Assembly (NCBI GenBank): GCA_021816885.1
Contig: JAKAWS010000006.1
Span: 1 to 60,405 of the forward strand
DNA: 60,405 nucleotides
Direction: 5' to 3'
From: Microcaldota archaeon
Lineage (GTDB): Archaea > Micrarchaeota > Micrarchaeia > Micrarchaeales > Micrarchaeaceae
In this document: positions 1 to 9,613 of the stretch, piece after piece
Position numbering within the stretch: position 1 is the first letter of the stretch
Layout: each line of letters opens with the position of its first letter
Position numbers and translations under genes: made by a program
Notes under the pieces: model-generated
What the model was told of the DNA's origin: nothing
Seen by the model: the letters and a program-made list of their open reading frames with translations, nothing else
Databases searched by the model: none

Positions 1-70
1 GCATATCAAATACTTCTCTAACAATCGAGAGTGTCCGCCATGCACAACTGCAATCCCAAACCATAAGGGG

Positions 71-78
71 TATAAAGC
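71..78 (+). promoter_or_regulatory. TATA box of the DUF929 gene
   Basis: A TATAAAG element lies 28-33 nt before the ATG at 104. This is the spacing expected for a leaderless archaeal transcript. The first 70 bases of the window show no coding or RNA feature that I can recognise. Confidence 0.5.
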
Positions 79-103
79 TTGGCGATAAAGCTAAACTGGT
101 TAG

Positions 104-1156
104 ATGGAGCATAAAGATAAGCACGCAAGACACACACCCCTGCTCATATATCTGATAATCGCAATACTCGTGGTACAGACAGTCGCCATTGTTTACTTCT
201 TTTCAGAGACAAACAGTTCGATACTCTCCTTGAAGGCAGAGCTTGCGCCGCACTCCGCCTCGCAACCACCTGCATCACAGAACAGCACTCCTTCCTCATC
301 GCTGCTTCCGGAATACCTATCCACAAACGCCACATTCGGCAGAAGGCTTACGAACATATCAAAGCCTATAAACTCTACAGACCTTGCGATTATAAACAAC
401 GCGCCAAACTCATATTTTGAGACAGCTGGCGAGATGCTTCTCAATGGCACTATCCAGAATTATGTAAGTAACGTCCCGGCTAACAAGAGCAATCAATATC
501 CTCCTCTCATAATAGACGGCAAGCCGAGCGTCGTCTATGTGGGTGCCACATCATGCGTGTTCTGTGGAGAGGGCCGATGGGCAATGGCGCTCGCTCTGTC
601 CAGATTCGGAAATTTCTCTAGTTTATACAAAGGATATAGCAGTTTTGGGGACCACGACCTTCCTACGCTATATTGGGCTAAGGACAACTATACAATACAA
701 TCTGGCGTAGGTTACGGGAACAGCTATTCCAGCAAATACATAAACTTCATATCGTCTGACTATGAATCACCGATAATACAAGGCTTTGTAGTTAAACCGC
801 TAACCTTCTTTATACAGAACGCTCCCAACTCTACATACTTGAGCGCCTTACAGTTCATGAATTCAACTGGGAAGTTCTCCGGAACCCCATTTATGTTCTG
901 GGGTACTACAATTATCGACGGCACAGTTGGGGAAGTCTTTGGAAATACGACCCCCACTACAATACTTCCTCTCGAATACGAGACTCATGCGCAGGTATTT
1001 GCCCAGCTTAAAAACTTCAACGACCAGTTCTCATGGTCGGAATACGCCGCCGCGGATGTCTACGCTGCACACACCTGCGGTTCTATAAACAATACTGCAT
1101 CTTTCTGTTCGCTTCCGGCTATAAAATCTCTTGAGAAACAGATGAACGTCACCTGA
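104..1156 (+). CDS. DUF929-family membrane-anchored thioredoxin-like protein
   Basis: This 350-residue protein has one N-terminal membrane anchor (about residues 12-34) followed by a Ser/Asn-rich linker and a large extracytoplasmic domain. Near residue 150 it has the motif VGATSCVFCGEGRW, followed by ALALSRFGNFS. That arrangement is typical of archaeal DUF929 proteins, which adopt a thioredoxin-like fold with a CxxC pair. By family a redox role outside the membrane is plausible, but the substrate is unknown. Several N-x-S/T sites suggest surface glycosylation. The ATG is supported by the TATA box at 71. It is followed after 8 nt by the next gene on the same strand. Confidence 0.75.
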   Translation: MEHKDKHARHTPLLIYLIIAILVVQTVAIVYFFSETNSSILSLKAELAPHSASQPPASQNSTPSSSLLPEYLSTNATFGRRLTNISKPINSTDLAIINNAPNSYFETAGEMLLNGTIQNYVSNVPANKSNQYPPLIIDGKPSVVYVGATSCVFCGEGRWAMALALSRFGNFSSLYKGYSSFGDHDLPTLYWAKDNYTIQSGVGYGNSYSSKYINFISSDYESPIIQGFVVKPLTFFIQNAPNSTYLSALQFMNSTGKFSGTPFMFWGTTIIDGTVGEVFGNTTPTTILPLEYETHAQVFAQLKNFNDQFSWSEYAAADVYAAHTCGSINNTASFCSLPAIKSLEKQMNVT

Positions 1157-1164
1157 GTGTTCGA

Positions 1165-2133
1165 ATGCCCGCCAAGAAAGCGCTCCACAGAAAAGTTCAA
1201 AAAAGGCGCACTGAAGAAAAGAAGAGGAAGATACCACACGCAGATAGAGCATCTATCCCTTCCTCCGCTTCGTCTTACGCAGAGCTTCTCGTCTTTGCCG
1301 CTTCCTCGGGGAAAGACCACAGTATCGAAAGCGCCTCGTTCGCACTGCATTCTCTTCTCTGCTGTGCTTCAGAACGCAACATCGCGTTAGCGAAGCGGCT
1401 TGGAATCTTTGTAGGAAGGACCATATACAGCGGCACTGGCAATCGCTCTACTGGGATAAATGACTATCTCGATAAGCTATCTATGTTCTTCGATGCTTCG
1501 GGATTCGACTCTTCTTATCACATCTTTCCACATCAGATAGAGTTTGATGTTTGGGAAGAGAGGCAGTCAGAGATAGGTGCAATATCTCATCCGTTCGAGG
1601 CCGGAATAGTCTCTGGGTTTTTGTCCGCTGTGTTCAAGGACCATATCGATGTTACTGAGGAAGGGTGCAGGTACTTCGGCAGTTGGTCTTGCCGCTTTAT
1701 CACAAACGTTATAAGCCCTGCCAAAACACTTCCCGCGTCAAACGCCAGCCTCGAAAACCTTATCATTCACATGCGGGATTCACGGGAAACCAGTAATAAG
1801 ATATCTCTTGCGTACGACAGGCTCCTGCTCTCGCTTCTTTCAAAACCAGATTTTCAACCAGATGCTTTTATGCTTATGGAAACTTTCGGGCAGGCTGCGC
1901 GCCGCATTTGCCCTACAGATAAGCATTATATAACGAAGTGGTTAAACATAATCGGTCTCGGGAGCGTATCAGTAAGGGATAAATTCATATACGTACAACT
2001 CGATAAGTCAGTGTCGAGAATGGAGATTGCAAGGCTCATAGGGGCATTCATCAGCGGTCTTCTGGACAAACATCCCATAAAGATTGAAATAAGCCTGGAT
2101 AAAGATTCTTACAGATTGAGGTTCGAGAGGTAA
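1165..2133 (+). CDS. V4R-like domain protein, function unknown
   Basis: A 322-residue soluble protein with a very basic N-terminus (residues 1-22). Residues 143-180 (FEAGIVSGFLSAVF, then EEGCRYFGSWSCRF) resemble the core of V4R (4-vinyl reductase) small-molecule-binding domains, which have a glycine-rich helix followed by a C...G..C.F motif. V4R domains serve as ligand or metal sensors in archaea and in bacterial regulators. No catalytic or DNA-binding domain is recognised with confidence. It sits 8 nt after the DUF929 gene and 4 nt before secY, so the three are probably co-transcribed. The V4R assignment rests on motif resemblance only. Confidence 0.5.
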   Translation: MPAKKALHRKVQKRRTEEKKRKIPHADRASIPSSASSYAELLVFAASSGKDHSIESASFALHSLLCCASERNIALAKRLGIFVGRTIYSGTGNRSTGINDYLDKLSMFFDASGFDSSYHIFPHQIEFDVWEERQSEIGAISHPFEAGIVSGFLSAVFKDHIDVTEEGCRYFGSWSCRFITNVISPAKTLPASNASLENLIIHMRDSRETSNKISLAYDRLLLSLLSKPDFQPDAFMLMETFGQAARRICPTDKHYITKWLNIIGLGSVSVRDKFIYVQLDKSVSRMEIARLIGAFISGLLDKHPIKIEISLDKDSYRLRFER

Positions 2134-2137
2134 TAGA

Positions 2138-3595
2138 TTGAGCTTAGAGTTCATGGATAAGATATCCCCATTCCTTCCGGGGATAAAATCGCCAGGAGCG
2201 CCTCTGTCGCTCAGAGAGAAAATGTACTGGACGGCAGCCATCATAGGTGTCTATTTCCTTCTATACAATACATATGCGATAGGAGTAAACCAGCAGGCGA
2301 TATCGCAGCCGCTTCTTCAACTCATAAGCATAATATTTGCCGCAAGGATCGGCAGCGTAATAACCGTAGGCATAGGGCCGATTGTGCTTGCAAGCATAGT
2401 GCTGCAGCTGCTTGTCGGCTCCGGTCTCTGGAACATCGACCTTGACGATACTGCACAGAAAGCGAGGTTCCAATCTCTTCAGAAGCTTGCTGCCATATCG
2501 ATAGCGATAGGCGAATCTATCATATACGTGTATACTGGATTTGTCCCGGTAGCAAGCGTGGGGGCTATTGGCATGGTGATACTTCAGCTTGCCATCGGCG
2601 CAATAACCATAATAATGCTGGACGAGGCTATGGCGAAATATGGGATAACCTCTGGAATAAACATGTTCATAGCCGCCGGGGTATCTTATGCGATAGTTGC
2701 AGGTACGATAAGCATACTGGTACCTGGCGCAGTGGCTGCAATTCAAGCCGGCGGTGCAGCAGCACTATCAAACGCGGTCGCGGCGTTCGGCCCACTTATA
2801 TTCGCGATAATCGTATTCCTGCTTAGCATATACACATACGAGATGAAGGTTGAACTGCCGTTGAGCTTTGAACAGCTCAGGGGGGTAGGAGGCCGCCTTC
2901 CAATTCCGTTCTTATATGTCAGCGTGCTTCCCGTGATATTAGCAACTGCACTGGAGGAGAGCTTGACTGTATGGTTCAGGTTCATAGCGAGCTCCACGAG
3001 CAACATTGCAAGGTTCTTCGCTTATTATCAGCCTATTGCAACAGCAACAGGCGGGACTACGCCTACACTATCTGGCGGACTCGTTTACCTCATATCGCCA
3101 TCGTTTCCGCTTCCATATCAGGCGCCTTACGGCATAGGTGGATACGGTCCATATATTACCTACCTTGCAACGCACACCACACAGCTCTTCCTTCCATGGG
3201 GAGGGATGGTCCTGGTTCCTGAGTGGATGCATGTGATAATATACGTAGTAGTGCTTATGCTCCTCTCTGTAGTGTTTGGCAAGTTCTGGGTAGAAATGAC
3301 TGGCCAGAGCCCAAAGCACCTCGCAGAACAGCTTGGCTCAACAGGTTGGCAGATACCTGGCTTCAGAAGAGATCCGCGCATAGTCGAGAACGTGCTCAAT
3401 AAGTATATCCCGACCATAACAGTGCTCGGAAGCCTATTTGTAGGGTTCCTTGCAGCAATCGCAACGCTGACCGGTGCTATTGGGACAGGGATGGGCATAT
3501 TGCTTACAGTAGGGATAATATACATGCTCTATCAGCAGCTGCAACAGGAGCGCTTATACGAGACATATCCGATACTGGAGAAAATCGCGAAGTAG
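2138..3595 (+). CDS. secY: Protein translocase subunit SecY
   Basis: This is the central channel of the Sec translocon, which carries proteins across or into the cytoplasmic membrane. The 485-residue product begins with the archaeal SecY plug region (PFLPGIKSPGAPLSLREK) and has about ten hydrophobic segments. It has the typical cytosolic loop with VELPLSFEQLRGVGGRLPIP and the C-terminal GFRRDPR segment. Length matches archaeal SecY. The open frame begins with TTG at 2138, 4 nt after the upstream stop; an ATG at 2153 is an alternative start. Family assignment is secure. Confidence 0.96.
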   Translation: MSLEFMDKISPFLPGIKSPGAPLSLREKMYWTAAIIGVYFLLYNTYAIGVNQQAISQPLLQLISIIFAARIGSVITVGIGPIVLASIVLQLLVGSGLWNIDLDDTAQKARFQSLQKLAAISIAIGESIIYVYTGFVPVASVGAIGMVILQLAIGAITIIMLDEAMAKYGITSGINMFIAAGVSYAIVAGTISILVPGAVAAIQAGGAAALSNAVAAFGPLIFAIIVFLLSIYTYEMKVELPLSFEQLRGVGGRLPIPFLYVSVLPVILATALEESLTVWFRFIASSTSNIARFFAYYQPIATATGGTTPTLSGGLVYLISPSFPLPYQAPYGIGGYGPYITYLATHTTQLFLPWGGMVLVPEWMHVIIYVVVLMLLSVVFGKFWVEMTGQSPKHLAEQLGSTGWQIPGFRRDPRIVENVLNKYIPTITVLGSLFVGFLAAIATLTGAIGTGMGILLTVGIIYMLYQQLQQERLYETYPILEKIAK

Positions 3596-3701
3596 CGCGG
3601 ATGCAGGATTGAGGCAGAGCACAGCAACGCATCATCGAACCACCATAGCTGTAGATCCATGCGCGAGCCGTCCGCGTATGTTGCTGGAGTAAGGGCCCAT
3701 C

Positions 3702-4169
3702 TCAATATTCACGGAGAAAATATTTTAGATTTTGCGCGGCTCTCATGCGGACCTTTATATCATCATCATTACTCAATGCCTTTAGTGTCTCTGTGTCTGT
3801 GTTTGGGTTTCCAGCTACCTTAGCTCTGACCCACATCTTCATATCTTTACTTAGTACTCTCAGCGTTCCCGCGTCTGTGTTCGGGTGTTCTGCTACCTTT
3901 ATTCTAATCTCTGCATCATCATCATTACTCAATGCATTCAGAGTCTCCGCGTCCGTATGTGGATTTCTAGCGACCTTCTCTTTAATCCATATATCTACAT
4001 CCTCACTCAGTATCGCAAGCGTCTCGGCGTTGGTGTTTGGGTTTTCGGCGACCGCGGCTCTGATCCGCACATCTATATCATCACTTAGTATATCCAGCGT
4101 CCCTGCATCTGTGTTTGGATTTCCAGCGAGCCCCGCCCTGCTATTCAAACTCACGTTTTTAAAAGCCAT
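3702..4169 (-). CDS. Leucine-rich-repeat-variant (LRV) repeat protein
   Basis: This 155-residue protein consists almost entirely of five tandem 26-residue repeats with the pattern A.NPNTDAETL..LS.D.D..VR..V. That pattern belongs to the LRV/HEAT-like alpha-solenoid class, which usually mediates protein-protein contact. The repeats are also visible at DNA level with a 78-nt period. There is no signal peptide and no enzyme motif. It is transcribed against secY and stands alone. A minus-strand TATA-like element (TTTATATAT, around 4220) lies about 50 nt upstream. The binding partner cannot be predicted. Confidence 0.7.
   Translation of the reverse strand: MAFKNVSLNSRAGLAGNPNTDAGTLDILSDDIDVRIRAAVAENPNTNAETLAILSEDVDIWIKEKVARNPHTDAETLNALSNDDDAEIRIKVAEHPNTDAGTLRVLSKDMKMWVRAKVAGNPNTDTETLKALSNDDDIKVRMRAAQNLKYFLREY
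3757..4150. repeat. Five in-frame 78-bp tandem repeats
   Basis: The DNA encoding the LRV repeats has a 78-nt period with strongly conserved NPNT and ETL codon blocks. Unit number could change by recombination without shifting the reading frame. Confidence 0.65.
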
Positions 4170-4650
4170 ATTATCACCATATTATGCGTATCACACGTAT
4201 CCTCTATCTCTGAGAGATATATAAACCTCCGCCGCAAGCTTCAAAAAGTCAAAAGAGAAGCCAGCGCACATGAAAATTAAGAAACTACCTGTTTGTGTCG
4301 AATAGTTTATGCTTCTTTGAGATTAGGTTGACGCCTTCTCTAGGTTTTGCGTGTGTCTCTACGCCTACGGCTGTTGCCATCCGTTTCAGCAATCCGGACA
4401 AATCGCGAAGTAGTGCAGTGTGTTCCTCTGATGCACTGAAGCATCAGAGTTTTCCGACTCTGCGCTTCTGCGCCCTCTTCAGTCTCTTTCTTCTTTTCTT
4501 CTTCCACTTCCAGCGCATGCGTCCTTTCTTCTTCCATTTTCTCGGTATGCTACCCAAAAAGAATACACCTTAAAGCGTTAATCGATGAAGATATAGTTAG
4601 AAAGGTTATTAAACTCCTACCCATACCCACCCAACGCCAAGATTTTTATT
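4170..4650. other. Intergenic stretch without a supportable gene
   Basis: This 480-nt stretch holds the promoter of the LRV gene (minus strand, near 4220). It also holds a TATA-like TTATTAAAC near 4605 for the plus-strand gene at 4651. A minus-strand frame from 4537 to 4340 would encode a Glu/Arg-rich 65-residue peptide, but it has no family resemblance or clear start signal, so I do not call it. No RNA gene is recognised. Confidence 0.5.
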
Positions 4651-5763
4651 GTGTGGGTATTAAACTATATCGGTGCTCGCTTGAACGGGAAGAAATTAGC
4701 CTCATACTTCGTAGTCATGATAATACTTATTGTACTAGCCATACTGTTCGGACATCTGCTCACAATCTTCAAGACTGGCCACATAATCCCATCCGTCCCT
4801 ACCACAGCGCCCGTATCAATAAATCCCATAAAGAATACGACTACCTCCAACATAATATACTCAGGGAGCTGCTCAGACCTCTTCATATACGAAGGCATAA
4901 ACGCAAACAACACAGTCAGGTACAAGTGCTCCTGGACGGGCGGTGCACTTGGCATCTGGTCCGCATCCGGCATATCCACAACCGACAACGTGTTGATAAT
5001 GGGATATGACAACAAGACGTATTTCAATCAGAGTAACAACTATTCCTGTCTTACATTCCTAAACTCGATATATCTGCCAGCCCAAAACTATACTGTGGAA
5101 TTCTCGACATATGGAGACAAAGGCACATGCTCTAATCCGCACCAGATACTCTCGATGAACACTACGACGGTGCCGTCGACACAGAACAAGTATAATTTCG
5201 TGTTCAACGGAAACTTTTCTACTGGAACTTATGCCGGCTGGTCTGTCAACACTATCGCTTTCGGCACCCTACCCCAAAACATTATAGTGGCAAACAGCGA
5301 GATATGCTTCAAAGACTTCCCATGGCTCGGGTTATATGGGACAGACTACTTCGCATCGACCGGCACGTGCTCCAACATACAGTTCAACGGAAACCTCACA
5401 TCCTCATACTTCAATGCTACGGCCCCATATCTGGACTTCCAAATAGTGAGTCCAAACAACCGCACCGACTATGTTGAGATATTATACCAGAACGGCACAC
5501 CTGCGATAATCGCAAGCTACAACACATATTCTGGCTCGTCGAGCGACCTACTCTACACATTCCAAAACGCCTCGATACCTCTGCTTTCGGTCAAGAACAA
5601 GATAGTCCGTTTCAGGGTGGTGTCAGACATATACGGGATACAACCTACGATTCCGACACGTGAGCGCCCAATCAGCAATTTTACCGCGATATCTGACATA
5701 CACATGTCGTCGGTGCCATGGCAGACTGAGAATATAACCGCTACAATGACCATAGAGAAATAG
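4651..5763 (+). CDS. Membrane-anchored extracytoplasmic protein, unknown
   Basis: A 370-residue protein with a single hydrophobic anchor at about residues 16-40 and a long extracytoplasmic region. That region is rich in Asn, Thr, Ser and Tyr and has more than a dozen N-x-S/T sequons. The composition is typical of glycosylated archaeal surface proteins. Six or more cysteines (for example in SGSCSDLF and YKCSWTGG) could form disulfides outside the cell. No named domain is recognised. The frame opens with GTG at 4651; TTG at 4681 would give a shorter anchor. The cysS gene follows after 8 nt, so the two may share a transcript. Confidence 0.65.
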   Translation: MWVLNYIGARLNGKKLASYFVVMIILIVLAILFGHLLTIFKTGHIIPSVPTTAPVSINPIKNTTTSNIIYSGSCSDLFIYEGINANNTVRYKCSWTGGALGIWSASGISTTDNVLIMGYDNKTYFNQSNNYSCLTFLNSIYLPAQNYTVEFSTYGDKGTCSNPHQILSMNTTTVPSTQNKYNFVFNGNFSTGTYAGWSVNTIAFGTLPQNIIVANSEICFKDFPWLGLYGTDYFASTGTCSNIQFNGNLTSSYFNATAPYLDFQIVSPNNRTDYVEILYQNGTPAIIASYNTYSGSSSDLLYTFQNASIPLLSVKNKIVRFRVVSDIYGIQPTIPTRERPISNFTAISDIHMSSVPWQTENITATMTIEK

Positions 5764-5771
5764 GCTGGTGT

Positions 5772-7214
5772 ATGAAGCTCTATAACACCCTCACACGCAA
5801 GAAGTCAGATTTTAAGGCGATAAAGGAAAAAGAGGTGAGGATGTACTCATGCGGTCCTACGGTATACAGCCATGCGCATATCGGCAATCTCCGCGCCTAC
5901 ATAATCTCCGATACTCTGCGGCGGATGTTCGAGCATCGTTCCTACAAGGTAATACACGTCATGAACATAACAGATGTGGGTCATCTTGTGGGCGACGGCA
6001 GCCTCGGGGAGGACAAGCTCAAGCAAACAGCCAGGATAGAGCACAAGAGCGCAAAGGAGATTGCGAAGGAGTACGAGAGGCTGTTCCTTAAAGACATCAA
6101 AAAGATTGGCATAAAGATGCCATCCATCATAGCAAGGGCGACAGATCACATACCACAGATGCTTAATCTTATAGAAAGTTTGGAACGCCGCGGATATCTA
6201 TACAAAGCAGAGACCGGCATATACTTCGACACATCCAAGTTTAAGGACTATGGCAATCTATCTGGGACTGACTTCAAGAGACTGAACTCTTCTCTGATCG
6301 GAGGGGCGAGGATCGAGCGCCCTTCTGGCACAAGGAACATAACGGATTTTGCGGTATGGAGGTTCTCCCCGGAGAAAGAAAAGGAGATGGTGTGGGACTC
6401 TAAATACGGAAGAGGATTTCCTGGCTGGCACATAGAATGCAGCGCGATAAGCATGGAATACCTGGGAAACCATTTTGATGTGCATACTGGCGGGGTAGAC
6501 CATATACAGATACATCATCAAAACGAGATTGCGCAGTCGGAAGGAGCAACCGGCGAAAAGTTCGTGAACTTCTGGGTGCATAACGAATTCCTTAAGGTAA
6601 ACGGCTCAAAGATGTCAAAGTCGCTCCATAACACATACACGATAGAAGACTTGGAAGGAATGGGGATCTCGCCGCAGGGATATAGGTACTTTGTTTTGAC
6701 AGGCCATTACAGAAGCATAATGAACATGACAAAAGAGGCACTCGGGAACGCGCAACGCACCATTGCCTCTATACATTCATTCATAGAGCGAATATCTGGA
6801 TACGATGCAGAAGGGAAGCCTGATCGGGAGTTTATCGAAGAGATAGCTTCGCTAGAACGCGAATTCTTTGAATGGATGGAAGACGATATGAACACGCCGG
6901 AGGCGCTAGCGTCCTTACATGCCCTTATAAGTGTGGTCAATAAGTGCCATTCTACCGGAAAACTATCCAAGGCTGGCAGAGATGCAGTTATGGCTACATT
7001 GCTCAAAATGGACAGTGTGCTGGGACTTTCGTTCAAGGAGCATACTGAGACAAAGCCGCTTGCCGCAGAGCCGAAGAGATTAATAGAGGAAAGGGAGAAG
7101 GCGCGCCAGAGCGGAGATTTCAAGTCTGCCGATGAGATTAGACAAGAACTCAAGGAGCGGTTCGGGATTATAGTGGAAGACGGCAAGAACGGGTCGGTAT
7201 GGCGCCGTCAATAA
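5772..7214 (+). CDS. cysS: Cysteine--tRNA ligase
   Basis: A class I aminoacyl-tRNA synthetase that charges tRNA-Cys. The 480-residue protein has the N-terminal YSCGPTVY with a zinc-ligand cysteine, and the HIGH-type signature AHIGNLR near residue 35. It also has the zinc-site segment GWHIECSAIS, the HTGGVDHIQIHHQNE block, and the KMSKS loop at about 280-284. The C-terminal helical domain is complete. Length is normal. Presence of CysRS means the cell need not rely on the indirect SepRS/SepCysS route. The ATG at 5772 follows the previous stop by 8 nt. Confidence 0.97.
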   Translation: MKLYNTLTRKKSDFKAIKEKEVRMYSCGPTVYSHAHIGNLRAYIISDTLRRMFEHRSYKVIHVMNITDVGHLVGDGSLGEDKLKQTARIEHKSAKEIAKEYERLFLKDIKKIGIKMPSIIARATDHIPQMLNLIESLERRGYLYKAETGIYFDTSKFKDYGNLSGTDFKRLNSSLIGGARIERPSGTRNITDFAVWRFSPEKEKEMVWDSKYGRGFPGWHIECSAISMEYLGNHFDVHTGGVDHIQIHHQNEIAQSEGATGEKFVNFWVHNEFLKVNGSKMSKSLHNTYTIEDLEGMGISPQGYRYFVLTGHYRSIMNMTKEALGNAQRTIASIHSFIERISGYDAEGKPDREFIEEIASLEREFFEWMEDDMNTPEALASLHALISVVNKCHSTGKLSKAGRDAVMATLLKMDSVLGLSFKEHTETKPLAAEPKRLIEEREKARQSGDFKSADEIRQELKERFGIIVEDGKNGSVWRRQ

Positions 7215-7221
7215 TCTGAAA

Positions 7222-7230
7222 GGTTTATAA
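7222..7230 (+). promoter_or_regulatory. TATA box upstream of the 7260 gene
   Basis: GGTTTATAAAG lies about 30 nt before the ATG at 7260. This favours that ATG over an in-frame upstream TTG at 7239, which would lie too close to the TATA box. Confidence 0.45.
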
Positions 7231-7259
7231 AGAAGAAATTGTTTAATAAACTGATTTCT

Positions 7260-7763
7260 ATGCCGAAGACAGATGTGCAGAAAGTCACAGAAGACAAGAT
7301 AAACAGCGGAGGCATACTTCTAAAGCTCTATTTCGACATGCACAGCAAAGAGAAAGAAAAACTGCAGCCGTTGATGGTCGACCTTGTCAACAACCGCCTT
7401 CTTAAAGAGCCAGGTGTGGTTTACTGTTTCGGGGCGATAGAGGAGCCATTAGAGATAGAAGGACTGTTCACCACAAGCGCCACAGTCACAGTGCTATTCG
7501 AGAACATGCGCAGCGCGATAACGATGGTCTTCAGGTACGCTCCGGTCGGGATAGAGATGGTGCAGCCCACAAGGGATATGAACCTAAAACCCTCAGAGGT
7601 GCAGTCTATACTCATGGATATATCACAGACGGCAAGCAATTACTCCAAATACATACTTCAGAATGTGATGTCTGACGAACAGAGAGCTGCCCTGGCGAAT
7701 GACATAGATTCACGAACAGAGGAAGGAAAGAAGCATATGCAAGAAGGTTCGTCAAAACCCTAG
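7260..7763 (+). CDS. Conserved archaeal-type hypothetical protein
   Basis: A 167-residue soluble protein with no signal peptide or membrane segment. It begins MPKTDVQKVTEDKINSGG and has an alternating alpha/beta character, with a distinct beta segment around EGLFTTSATVTVLFENM and a charged, disordered C-terminus. I do not recognise a characterised family. Its start is set by the TATA box at 7222. It converges on hisS with a 4-nt overlap of coding ends, which is typical of compact DPANN genomes. Confidence 0.6.
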   Translation: MPKTDVQKVTEDKINSGGILLKLYFDMHSKEKEKLQPLMVDLVNNRLLKEPGVVYCFGAIEEPLEIEGLFTTSATVTVLFENMRSAITMVFRYAPVGIEMVQPTRDMNLKPSEVQSILMDISQTASNYSKYILQNVMSDEQRAALANDIDSRTEEGKKHMQEGSSKP

Positions 7764-9061
7764 CGGGTCGGATTGCCAGAGAAAAAGTCCTGCAGCTTGC
7801 CTGATTCAACTTCCTCTTCTTTGCCGCTTACCATATCCTTTATCTTTACGGTCCCATTTTTCTCCTCGCTGTCTCCTACCACAAGCACAAATCGGTAACC
7901 TATATTCGAGGCGTAGGAGAGCTGGTTGGATATGTTCCTTTCTGCAAGGTTTATATCTGCAGGTATTCCTTTCTCTCTGAGCAGATTTGCGACTGTGAGG
8001 GCATACTTGAAGTTGCTCTGTTTTATGTTGGCGACAAAGACGTCTGAAACGCTTTTCTTCTTCTGCTTAGTGAAATCAAGGACATCGAGTATCCTGTCTA
8101 TGCCCAACGCAACTCCTACCCCGCCGAGATCCCTTCCCCCAACGTTCTTCACGAGATTGGAATACCTTCCGCCTCCGCCAACGACGTCAAATTTTCTGAC
8201 CAGATTCCCATTTATCTCTACGGTTCTGTCTATTCTCATCTCCAATACTATGCCGGTGTAGTAATCAAGGCCGCGTATCACAGTCAAGTCCACAGAGACT
8301 TTCTGTTTAAGCTTATACGTCTCCAATATGTCGATAGTTTCTTTCAGCTCCTTTACTGCATCTTCTCCTGCGATTTCAGCAGCGTATCTTATCTTCTCTT
8401 CATTGGTTCCCTGGAAATCTATCATAGCCATCAGTTTTGATGATATCTCTTCCCCTACATAGCCATTCAACAGTCCCTGTATCCCGTCTCTGCCCTGCTT
8501 GTCGAACTTGTCTAATATTCTCATGCATCCTACAAGCTTCTCCGCGCTTACGCCGAAGTTGACCAACGCCCGTTCGATTATCTCCCTGCTGTTCAATGAT
8601 ATGTCAACAGCGATTCCCAAGGCGTCAAAAGTCGCTGCAGCAGCCCCAACGATCTCTGCGTCAGCTGCAGCTATGCCGCCTCCTACTATATCTATATCTG
8701 CCTGGGTGAATTCCCTGTATCTGAGCCGTTGGGGTTCGTCCATTCTCCACGAAAGACCGATACAGTACCTCTTAAACGGCAGCGGCAGGTCCTGATGCAT
8801 AGCAACATATCTGGCCAGAGAGACAGTCATATCATATCTCAGTCCAAGGTTCTCCTGCGCAATCTCAAATATGAGTTTGTTTTCCTCTCCTATCGCGTTC
8901 TTTGCCTTGAGCAGATCGAGCGACTCTATCTTAGGGGTCTCGATAGTCAAAAATCCGAATCTCTGGAAAACGCTTTCTACTGTCTGGATTACCTTGTTCC
9001 TGAAGAGCGCTTCGTTCGGCAAAAAATCCCGAACTCCTCTAGGCATAGGTATATCAGCCAT
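7760..9061 (-). CDS. hisS: Histidine--tRNA ligase
   Basis: A class II synthetase that charges tRNA-His. The 433-residue protein opens with PRGVRDFLPNEA and carries motif 2 (WRMDEPQRLRYREFTQ, about residues 105-120). The histidine-specific blocks are at residues 73-79 (GLRYDMT) and 263-270 (RGLDYYTG). A C-terminal anticodon-binding domain follows. All expected parts are present. It is followed by no other gene in its direction, and trxA lies 4 nt upstream on the same strand, so trxA-hisS is probably one transcript. Confidence 0.97.
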   Translation of the reverse strand: MADIPMPRGVRDFLPNEALFRNKVIQTVESVFQRFGFLTIETPKIESLDLLKAKNAIGEENKLIFEIAQENLGLRYDMTVSLARYVAMHQDLPLPFKRYCIGLSWRMDEPQRLRYREFTQADIDIVGGGIAAADAEIVGAAAATFDALGIAVDISLNSREIIERALVNFGVSAEKLVGCMRILDKFDKQGRDGIQGLLNGYVGEEISSKLMAMIDFQGTNEEKIRYAAEIAGEDAVKELKETIDILETYKLKQKVSVDLTVIRGLDYYTGIVLEMRIDRTVEINGNLVRKFDVVGGGGRYSNLVKNVGGRDLGGVGVALGIDRILDVLDFTKQKKKSVSDVFVANIKQSNFKYALTVANLLREKGIPADINLAERNISNQLSYASNIGYRFVLVVGDSEEKNGTVKIKDMVSGKEEEVESGKLQDFFSGNPTR

Positions 9062-9065
9062 GAAA

Positions 9066-9386
9066 TCAGAGGCTTTTGTTTATCCAGCTCTTCAAAGCGT
9101 CTTTTCCGATTGCGCCTACGCTCACTGCCTTTAGCTTTCCCTTCTCGATAAGCGCCACTGTAGGTATCCCCATAACCTCATACTCTCCCACGAGCTTCTC
9201 GTTATCATCCGCGTTGATCTTGACAAAGTTTACCTTGCCTTTGTAATCCTCAGATACCTCCTCTATTATAGGGGAGAACATCCTGCAAGGTCCGCACCAC
9301 GGGGCCCAGAAATCTATCACAACCGGCAGATTTGATTTGAGAACCTCTGTCTCAAAATCCTTTTCATTCACTTCCTTTACCGACAT
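9066..9386 (-). CDS. trxA: Thioredoxin
   Basis: A 106-residue classical thioredoxin with the active site WAPWCGPC (C31 and C34), the cis-proline segment GIPTVALI, and normal length. It reduces disulfides in cytosolic proteins using electrons from a thioredoxin reductase, which is not seen in this window. It lies 4 nt upstream of hisS. The AT-rich 227 nt upstream holds no recognised gene. Confidence 0.95.
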   Translation of the reverse strand: MSVKEVNEKDFETEVLKSNLPVVIDFWAPWCGPCRMFSPIIEEVSEDYKGKVNFVKINADDNEKLVGEYEVMGIPTVALIEKGKLKAVSVGAIGKDALKSWINKSL

Positions 9387-9613
9387 CTAATTCACCAAAA
9401 GTCTCAAAACCCTACGATAAGAGACGATATAGACACACATTCAAAAATTAAATACCTTTCTAAAACCTGTTGCCACTTTCCTGACTCAAATCCGTAAAGT
9501 AAAGAGACATCGGTAACTAGAGCTTCTGCTAATGTTTTTCAAGCAAAAAGAGCCTTTTACATCGCAAAACGGCCGACTACCTGAATTAGGACAGTTCCGC
9601 CATTTCCCTGAGG

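Noticed and set aside
4340-4537. 65-residue minus-strand frame rich in Glu/Arg
   Set aside because: Low-complexity composition, no family resemblance, no clear promoter spacing.
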